A stretch of DNA of 10,156 bases from Ruminococcus sp. GTDB taxonomy: Bacteria; Bacillota; Clostridia; Oscillospirales; Ruminococcaceae. The notes below the pieces were generated by a model. The model did no database searches. It was not told the DNA's origin and saw only the letters and a program-made list of their open reading frames with translations. Made by a program: the position numbers and the translations under genes. This document shows, one piece after another, positions 5,550-10,156 of this stretch; position 1 is the stretch's first letter, and every line of letters starts with the position of its first letter. The stretch is from the NCBI GenBank assembly GCA_003488415.1, contig DNLQ01000249.1, positions 708 through 10,863 on the forward strand. Direction: 5' to 3'.

Positions 5550-6311
5550 ATGTCAGGCAGTTCACCAGACAGACTGTTCACAGCCAGGCTTGAGGATATG
5601 GTGCAGAGATGCAGTCGCACCGGCACCTGTGTATTCTCACGCTTTCTTGACGAGCGCCAGTGTGCCGAAGCAGAGCTTTGGTGCAGACGCAATACCGGCG
5701 GACTGCTTTACAGATTCTGGGGCGGTTTCGGAGAAGCCAGAAGGAAAATACTGGCAATATACCCGGACTATGCCGCAGACTACATCATCGAAGAGTTTCC
5801 CATCGTATGTCTGACCTTTACGTTCCGTAAGGAGGACAGGCTCACCCACAGGGACTTCCTGGGTTCCTTCATGGCTGAGCAGCTAAAGCGTGAGGTCATA
5901 GGAGATATAGTGGTGGGGGAAGGTGCTGCTCAGGCCATCGTCAGCGATACCGCTGCAAAGCTGCTGCTCACCTCAGTCAGCAGGATAGGCAGAGCAGGCG
6001 TCAGAGTAACAGATTCCAGACCGTTTGAGCTGGAGGTAGAACAGAAGTTCCAGGATATAGGAGGCACGGCAGCCTCGCTGCGGCTGGATTGTATCGTTGC
6101 GGTCGCCGCAAACGTCAGCCGTGAAAATGCCGCAAAGCTGATCCGCTCAGAGAAAGTGGAAGTAAATCATTTCACCGTTACCTCGGTATCTCATGAACTC
6201 CGTGAGGGGGATGTACTGTCCGTAAGAGGCAGCGGGAGATTCATATTTTCAGGCGCATCAGGCTCTACAAGGAGCGGACGTCTGCACATTCTACTGCGAA
6301 AATTTATTTAG
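5550..6311 (+). CDS. ylmH: YlmH-type S4-domain RNA-binding protein
   Basis: YlmH is an S4-like RNA-binding protein found in the Gram-positive division cluster; in Bacillus it has been linked to ribosome-associated quality control. The 253-residue product has the typical central part with RKEDRLTHRDFLGSFMAEQLKREVIGDIVV (the two halves at 93-107 and 108-122), and a C-terminal S4 domain at about 176-240 containing LRLDCIVAVAANVSRENA and the basic loop LIRSEKVEVNH. ATG 5550 was chosen over upstream in-frame codons because GAGG at 5541-5544, overlapping the sepF stop, lies 5 bases before it and the longer reading would run into sepF. Its TAG stop overlaps the divIVA ribosome-binding site. ylmG, normally between sepF and ylmH, is absent. 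Confidence 0.93.
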   Translation: MSGSSPDRLFTARLEDMVQRCSRTGTCVFSRFLDERQCAEAELWCRRNTGGLLYRFWGGFGEARRKILAIYPDYAADYIIEEFPIVCLTFTFRKEDRLTHRDFLGSFMAEQLKREVIGDIVVGEGAAQAIVSDTAAKLLLTSVSRIGRAGVRVTDSRPFELEVEQKFQDIGGTAASLRLDCIVAVAANVSRENAAKLIRSEKVEVNHFTVTSVSHELREGDVLSVRGSGRFIFSGASGSTRSGRLHILLRKFI

Positions 6312-6322
6312 AGGTGAAACTT

Positions 6323-7015
6323 ATGATAACTTCAAAAGACGTAAGAAATAAAAAGTTTGAAAAGGCTGCTTTCGGATACAAACAGGAGGAGATCGACGAG
6401 TTCTTCTCACAGCTTGAGGCTGAGCTGGATGAAATGGAGAGAGAAAGAGCGGAAGCCAATAATAAGATACAGATACTTGCCGACAAGGTAAGAGAATATA
6501 TGCGTGACGAGGATGCCCTGAAGGATGCGCTGCTCATGGCTCAGAAGCAGGGACATCAGGTCCTCAACGCAGCAAACGAGAAGGCTGAGCAGATAATCGC
6601 CGAGGCTCAGGCTAAGGCTGATGCACTGGAGGACGAGGCTGTCCGCCAGCACGCAGTGGCTATGGAGAAGAACAAGGAGGAGATACTCCGTGAGAAGGAG
6701 AATCTCCGTATCGCACATCAGCAGGTATCAGACTTCAAGCGTCAGCTCTTCGATCTCTACAAGGAGCATCTGGAGCTTATATCCACTATGCCGGAGGAGG
6801 ACGAGGAAGAGCCTGCCACTGAGGAAGCAGCTCTCAATGAAGCACCTGCCGAGCTCACTGCCGGATTCTCCGATGCAGATGAAGCAGCTCCTGCTGCCGA
6901 GGGCGGAAGAACAGCCGAGGATTTTCTTGCTGCTGCAAACGCTTCCATAAGATCTATCACAGAAGCTCCTGCGGACGCTGTAGCTGCCTTTGCGGCTGAG
7001 GAATCCGCTGAATAA
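6323..7015 (+). CDS. divIVA: DivIVA-domain cell-pole/division protein
   Basis: DivIVA binds negatively curved membrane at poles and septa and recruits partners. From ATG 6323 the product is 230 residues. The N-terminal domain MITSKDVRNKKFEKAAFGYK matches the family, with the hydrophobic/basic loop around F17 and the conserved G18-Y19 followed by EEIDEFF. A long coiled coil runs from about 25 to 155. The last 70 or so residues are an acidic Ala/Glu/Pro-rich tail, unlikely to be folded, longer than the tail of Bacillus DivIVA and probably a docking region (inference). GTG 6314 is also in frame, but GAGGTG (6311-6316) is 6 bases before ATG 6323 and fits it as the ribosome-binding site. This is the last gene before a strong hairpin. 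Confidence 0.93.
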   Translation: MITSKDVRNKKFEKAAFGYKQEEIDEFFSQLEAELDEMERERAEANNKIQILADKVREYMRDEDALKDALLMAQKQGHQVLNAANEKAEQIIAEAQAKADALEDEAVRQHAVAMEKNKEEILREKENLRIAHQQVSDFKRQLFDLYKEHLELISTMPEEDEEEPATEEAALNEAPAELTAGFSDADEAAPAAEGGRTAEDFLAAANASIRSITEAPADAVAAFAAEESAE

Positions 7016-7024
7016 AGAATATCT

Positions 7025-7048
7025 GCCTGCTGCCGGTCGGCAGCAGGC
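7025..7048 (+). terminator. Perfect 10-bp hairpin after divIVA (terminator or attenuator)
   Basis: GCCTGCTGCC (7025-7034) and GGCAGCAGGC (7039-7048) pair perfectly around a 4-base loop GGTC. Only TTATT follows, so the U-tract is poor. The stem begins 9 bases after the divIVA stop. It could be an intrinsic terminator of partial strength, or an mRNA 3'-end stabiliser. I see no clear promoter between it and lspA, so lspA probably needs read-through. Confidence 0.6.
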
Positions 7049-7062
7049 TTATTACTGCTCTC

Positions 7063-7584
7063 ATGCAGCATTACCCTGGAAAGGAATTTACCGCCGTGAT
7101 ACTGCTTGTTATACTTATGATACTTGCCCTGATCGGAGCGGATCAGGGTGTCAAGTACTGGGCTGTACACTCACTGCGTGAGATCGGCTCAAAGGACTTT
7201 ATACGCATAGGCGATACCGAGATCATCGACCTTACCTATCTGGAGAACAGGGGCGCTATCTTCGGAAGCATGGCTGGACAGAAGTGGTTCCTGATAGGCT
7301 TTACCTCCGTTGTGATAATCGGAGCAGTCATAGCCTTCATAGTAACAAGAAGACGCTCGAAGCTCCTCAGTTTTTCCCTGGCACTGCTCATAGCCGGAGG
7401 CATAGGCAACCTTATAGACCGTATCCGGCTGGGATATGTTGTGGATATGATAGAGATAAAGCTGTTCCGGTTCGCTATATTCAATGTAGCGGATATATGC
7501 GTTACAGCGGCAGTATTCCTTATCATCATCTACCTGCTCTTCATAGACGGGAAGAAGGAAGGAAAGGCAGACAAGGATGCCTGA
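7063..7584 (+). CDS. lspA: Lipoprotein signal peptidase LspA (SPase II)
   Basis: LspA is a membrane aspartic protease that removes the signal peptide of lipoproteins after lipidation. From ATG 7063 there are 173 residues with four transmembrane helices (about 11-28, 74-94, 101-118, 138-161). Conserved elements are DQ (27-28), ENRGAIFG (61-68), GNLIDR (115-120) with VVD127-128, and FNVAD (140-144). D128 and D144 are the expected catalytic pair. The start is uncertain: ATG 7063 has no Shine-Dalgarno, while GTG 7096 has AAAGGA at 7080-7085, 10 bases upstream, and would still keep the first helix and DQ, giving 162 residues, closer to the usual length. The gene overlaps the next one by 8 bases. 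The ENRG motif lacks the second Gly/Ala seen in many homologues, a minor variation. Confidence 0.95.
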   Translation: MQHYPGKEFTAVILLVILMILALIGADQGVKYWAVHSLREIGSKDFIRIGDTEIIDLTYLENRGAIFGSMAGQKWFLIGFTSVVIIGAVIAFIVTRRRSKLLSFSLALLIAGGIGNLIDRIRLGYVVDMIEIKLFRFAIFNVADICVTAAVFLIIIYLLFIDGKKEGKADKDA

Positions 7585-8494
7585 AACAGTGATACTTTCA
7601 GCCTCCCCGGAGGACTCCGGCGGAAGGATAGATAAATATATCTCCGACAGCGTTCCTGAGCTGACACGCTCAGCGGTACAGACTCTCATTGCCGGAGGTG
7701 AAGTGCTTGCGGACGGCAAGCCTGTGAGCAAGAACTACAAGCTCAGGGGCGGCGAGGAGATAACCGTGATCCTGCCCGAGCCTCAGCCTATGGACGCTGT
7801 GCCGGAGGATATACCCCTTGATATCGTCTACGAGGACGACGACCTTCTGGTAGTCAACAAACCTAAGGGCATGGTCGTCCATCCGGCTCACGGCAACTAT
7901 ACCGGCACACTCGTCAATGCCCTTCTGTGGCACTGCGGCGGCAGTCTCTCAGGTATCAACGGAGTCATACGTCCGGGAATAGTCCACCGGATAGACAAGA
8001 ATACCAGCGGACTGCTCATCGTTGCAAAGAACGACCGCTCCCACCTGCACCTTGCAGAGCAGATAAAGGAGCACAGCTTCACAAGGGAGTACGAGGCAGT
8101 CACCTGCGGCAGCTTCAGAGAGCCGGAGGGTACCGTAGATGCCCCCATAGGACGCCATAAGACCGACCGGAAGAAGATGTGTGTCACACAGGAGAACTCC
8201 CGGAACGCCGTCACCCACTATACGGTGCTGAGGCAGTACGCCGGATACGCCTACGTGAGACTGCGGCTGGAGACCGGACGCACCCACCAGATACGTGTGC
8301 ATATGGCATATATCGGACACCCGGTGTTAGGTGACGATGTGTACGGAAAGCCTTACAGGGGACTTGAGGGACAGTGTCTCCATGCCCGGAAGATAGGCTT
8401 TATACACCCGGCTACCGGTGAATATATGGAATTTACAAGTCCGCTGCCGGATTACTTTCAGGCAGTTCTGAACAAGCTCGATAGAATGGGGTAG
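7577..8494 (+). CDS. RluA/RluD-family pseudouridine synthase (YlyB-like)
   Basis: This family isomerises uridine to pseudouridine in rRNA or tRNA. The 305-residue product has an N-terminal S4 domain (about 16-65, with RIDKYISDSVPELTRS) and the synthase domain. The catalytic motif is HRIDKNTSG (137-145), with D140 the nucleophile; NKPKGMVVHP (94-103), GRTHQIR (234-240) and HPVLGDDVYG are also conserved. Position after lspA matches lspA-ylyB in Bacillus. RluD (23S helix 69) is the closest well-studied relative, but the exact target cannot be read from sequence, so no symbol is given. ATG 7577 overlaps the lspA stop (ATGCCTGA); AAGGAAGGAAAGG lies just upstream. Confidence 0.94.
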   Translation: MPETVILSASPEDSGGRIDKYISDSVPELTRSAVQTLIAGGEVLADGKPVSKNYKLRGGEEITVILPEPQPMDAVPEDIPLDIVYEDDDLLVVNKPKGMVVHPAHGNYTGTLVNALLWHCGGSLSGINGVIRPGIVHRIDKNTSGLLIVAKNDRSHLHLAEQIKEHSFTREYEAVTCGSFREPEGTVDAPIGRHKTDRKKMCVTQENSRNAVTHYTVLRQYAGYAYVRLRLETGRTHQIRVHMAYIGHPVLGDDVYGKPYRGLEGQCLHARKIGFIHPATGEYMEFTSPLPDYFQAVLNKLDRMG

Positions 8495-8499
8495 ATAAA

Positions 8500-9321
8500 T
8501 TGTTCGAGGATATCTCAAAAGTCATAATACTCAGCGATATGGACGGTACTCTGCTGAATTCAAGGAAGCAGGTAACTGATACCGACCTGGCAGCAATACG
8601 CCGTTTCCGTGAACTGGGCGGCAGCTTTTCCGTGGCTACGGGAAGGACGATACAGTCCTTTGAGCAGTATCGCTGGCTGCTGGAGGAAGGCTGTCCCGTC
8701 ATCATGTACAACGGCGCAGCGATACACGACTATACCAGCGGAGAAACACTGTATACCCACCCCCTTCCCCCGGAGGCACGGAGTCTCACGGAGGAGATAC
8801 TCAATGCCATGCCCCAGGTGGGTGGAGAGGTGCTGAGGACTGACGATACATACGTCTTCCGCAATAACGATTATCAGAAGCTGCATACCAGGATATGCGG
8901 CATAACTCCCCGGTACAGCGGTTTGACGGAGATACCGGAAGGCGGCTGGCTGAAGGTGCTGTTCTCAATGGCGCCGGAGGATATACTCCACATGGAGATA
9001 CTTACAAAGCAGCTTGACTGTGATACGGTCAGCTTCGTGAAGTCCTCGGACATCTTCTACGAGATGCTCCCCAGAGGCATCAGCAAGGGCTCTGCACTGG
9101 AGGTATACCGCACTCTCCCGGGGTGGGAGGGATATACCTTCGTGTCCGTAGGAGACTTCGATAACGACCTTGAAATGATACAGGCAGCAGACCTTGGAGC
9201 CTGTCCCGCAAACGCAGAGGATGTCGTCAAGGAGAATGCCGGTCTGGTGCTTACACGCTCCTGCGACGAGGGAGCTGTGGCGGAGCTTATAGAGGAAGTT
9301 ATCAGAAAATGCGGTCTCTGA
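8500..9321 (+). CDS. Cof-type HAD-IIB family phosphatase
   Basis: This is a haloacid-dehalogenase phosphatase with the IIB cap, typical of enzymes that hydrolyse sugar phosphates, phosphorylated cofactors or FMN-like compounds. Motif I is DMDGTLL (13-19; D13 nucleophile, D15 acid/base), motif II is in ATGRT (46-50; T47 or T50), motif III K196 in GISKGSAL, and motif IV GDFDND (218-223) holding the Mg-binding Asp residues. Length 273 is usual. The substrate cannot be inferred. The start is TTG at 8500, 5 bases after the preceding stop, with a weak GGGG at 8488-8491; an in-frame stop at 8482 excludes a longer reading, and the next ATG is inside motif I. It is probably co-transcribed with the upstream synthase gene. 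Confidence 0.93.
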   Translation: MFEDISKVIILSDMDGTLLNSRKQVTDTDLAAIRRFRELGGSFSVATGRTIQSFEQYRWLLEEGCPVIMYNGAAIHDYTSGETLYTHPLPPEARSLTEEILNAMPQVGGEVLRTDDTYVFRNNDYQKLHTRICGITPRYSGLTEIPEGGWLKVLFSMAPEDILHMEILTKQLDCDTVSFVKSSDIFYEMLPRGISKGSALEVYRTLPGWEGYTFVSVGDFDNDLEMIQAADLGACPANAEDVVKENAGLVLTRSCDEGAVAELIEEVIRKCGL

Positions 9322-9344
9322 GACTGATTTCAGCAAAAAATATA

Positions 9345-9374
9345 TTGATACCGTACATATAAAAGTGTTACAAT
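9345..9374 (+). promoter_or_regulatory. Candidate promoter for the small membrane gene
   Basis: TTGATA (9345-9350, 5 of 6) and TACAAT (9369-9374, 5 of 6) are separated by 18 bases, and TGT (9366-9368) forms an extended -10. The surrounding 40 bases are markedly AT-rich. A start near 9381 would fall inside the ribosome-binding site of the next gene (9377-9382), leaving a leader of under 10 bases. Either translation is near-leaderless or the match is accidental. Confidence 0.4.
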
Positions 9375-9388
9375 ACAAGGAGTGGACG

Positions 9389-9625
9389 ATGAAAAAGACA
9401 GAGGTACTCTACATTATAGCAGGTCTTATCGTCCTGATAATAGCGCTGCTGAGCATAGCAAGGGTATTTGACAGACCGGAGGGCATAGGTATAATCGGAG
9501 GTGCAGATGCGCCTACAGCGATATTCGTATTTCGCCGTATAGACAAGAAAAAGCTGATACTCCTTGCCGCAGGCGCCATACTTCTAATAAGAGGGCTGGC
9601 AGGAGCAGCAAAAAGCAAACGCTGA
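9389..9625 (+). CDS. Small two-helix protein with an OadB-like GGADGPT signature
   Basis: The product has 78 residues from ATG 9389, which has AAGGAG at 9377-9382, 6 bases upstream. A GTG at 9365 is in frame but lies upstream of that site. There is a hydrophobic helix at 7-24, a short loop containing GIIGGADAPTAIFV (34-47), a basic patch (RRIDKKK, 49-55) and a second hydrophobic segment (56-70). The loop matches the conserved GIIGGADGPTxIF segment of the beta subunits of sodium-translocating decarboxylases (OadB, GcdB), which are normally about 370-430 residues with many helices. Here nothing else of that protein is present. Small proteins with this signature are, as far as I recall, common in Clostridia and often misannotated as decarboxylase beta subunits. 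Function unknown; the clean start and stop argue against a decayed fragment. Confidence 0.8.
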   Translation: MKKTEVLYIIAGLIVLIIALLSIARVFDRPEGIGIIGGADAPTAIFVFRRIDKKKLILLAAGAILLIRGLAGAAKSKR

Positions 9626-9627
9626 TC

Positions 9628-9641
9628 ACGGCATAAGCCGT
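9628..9641 (+). terminator. Short weak hairpin between the small membrane gene and transketolase
   Basis: ACGGC-ATAA-GCCGT forms a perfect 5-bp stem with a 4-base loop, 2 bases after the stop. It is followed by TAAATAATAATTG, without a T-run, so termination would be poor at best. Confidence 0.25.
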
Positions 9642-9669
9642 TAAATAATAATTGATTCTGGAGGTTATC

Positions 9670-10156
9670 ATGGACGCAGCAACAAAAAAGAATTTGCAGC
9701 AGATCGCCTGCAAGGTAAGAATGGGCGTTATTGAGGGAACTTATAACGCTAAATCCGGACATCCCGGCGGATCGCTCTCCATAAGCGACACCCTCACCTA
9801 TCTCTACTTCAACAAGATGAATGTAGACGCAAAGGATCCCGAGAACGCAGACAGAGACCGTCTTGTGCTCTCAAAGGGACATACTGCTCCGGCACTGTAT
9901 TCGGTACTGGCACAGAAGGGCTTCTTCCCGGAGGAGGAGCTGAAGTCTCTCCGTCACATCGGCGCACTGCTCCAGGGACATCCCTGCATCCACATTCCCG
10001 GAGTCGATATGTCAAGCGGCTCACTGGGGCAGGGAATATCCGCAGCCTGCGGCATGGCACTTGCCGGCAAGCTGGATAACAAGTCCTACAAGGTGTATAC
10101 CATTCTCGGCGACGGCGAGATAGAGGAAGGACAGGTATGGGAGGCAGCTATGTTTG
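9670..10156 (+). CDS. Transketolase, N-terminal (TPP-binding) subunit, 5' part
   Basis: Transketolase moves two-carbon units between sugar phosphates in the pentose phosphate pathway using thiamine diphosphate. The first 162 codons are present; the gene runs off the window. AKSGHPGGSLS (27-37) carries the conserved His-Pro-Gly, LSKGHTAPALY follows near residue 70, and GDGEIEEGQVWEAA (about 147-160) is the TPP/metal-binding motif. The short N-terminus, the Lys in SKGH and the EEGQVWEA wording resemble the split form in which N- and C-terminal halves are separate genes, common in Clostridia; this cannot be proved without the 3' end. ATG 9670 has GGAGG at 9660-9664, 5 bases upstream. The next gene downstream should be the C-terminal subunit if it is split. 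Confidence 0.93.
   Translation, partial: MDAATKKNLQQIACKVRMGVIEGTYNAKSGHPGGSLSISDTLTYLYFNKMNVDAKDPENADRDRLVLSKGHTAPALYSVLAQKGFFPEEELKSLRHIGALLQGHPCIHIPGVDMSSGSLGQGISAACGMALAGKLDNKSYKVYTILGDGEIEEGQVWEAAMF

Noticed and set aside
1117..8993. Recurring GATATACTCC-like words across several genes.
   Set aside because: They fall in frame as Asp-Ile-Leu codons and reflect heavy ATA use, not a dispersed repeat.
9319..9345. Terminator after the HAD phosphatase gene (short CTGA/TCAG pairing before a run of A).
   Set aside because: The stem is only 4 bp, and on the + strand the run is A rather than T.
9389..9625. Pseudogene fragment of an oadB gene.
   Set aside because: It has an intact start with a good ribosome-binding site, a clear stop and a balanced two-helix design, and no other oadB remains are nearby.

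Overview
The window looks like part of the chromosome of a Gram-positive anaerobe of the class Clostridia. It most resembles a Ruminococcus-type member of the Oscillospiraceae. The evidence is the gene order (mutL, miaA, hfq, then an HlyD-like adaptor, yggS, sepF, ylmH, divIVA, lspA, a RluD-type synthase), the Shine-Dalgarno sites before most genes, a split-type transketolase N-terminal subunit, and heavy use of ATA for Ile and AGG/CGG for Arg in moderately GC-rich DNA. The genus is inferred from general knowledge, not from a search. Every supported gene lies on the + strand and the genes are tightly packed. I see no mobile element, CRISPR array, tRNA or rRNA.

Bases 1-2576 hold a repair and tRNA-modification block: the 3' part of mutL (an endonuclease-type MutL), a small two-helix membrane protein with a puzzling start, and miaA, which overlaps that small gene by 8 bases. 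Bases 2554-2954 hold hfq. Its leader is the most interesting stretch here. A good extended -10 promoter uses the miaA stop codon as its TG element, and the roughly 125-base leader can fold into a three-way junction that also spans a possible 24-codon leader peptide.

Bases 2964-7015 are a cell-division block: an HlyD-like membrane-anchored protein, yggS (PLP homeostasis), sepF (FtsZ/membrane anchor), ylmH (S4 RNA-binding protein) and divIVA. The usual ylmG (YggT family) is missing between sepF and ylmH. A perfect 10-bp hairpin follows divIVA. Bases 7063-9321 hold lspA (lipoprotein signal peptidase), overlapping by 8 bases a RluD-family pseudouridine synthase, then a Cof-type HAD phosphatase with a TTG start.

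Bases 9322-10156 hold a candidate promoter, a 78-residue two-helix protein carrying a stand-alone copy of the GGADGPT-like signature of sodium-pumping decarboxylase beta subunits, and the start of a transketolase N-terminal subunit gene that runs off the window.

Most of this is conserved housekeeping. The candidates for new biology are the hfq leader, the small membrane proteins at about 1325-1630 and 9389-9625, and the orphan HlyD-like protein in the division cluster.
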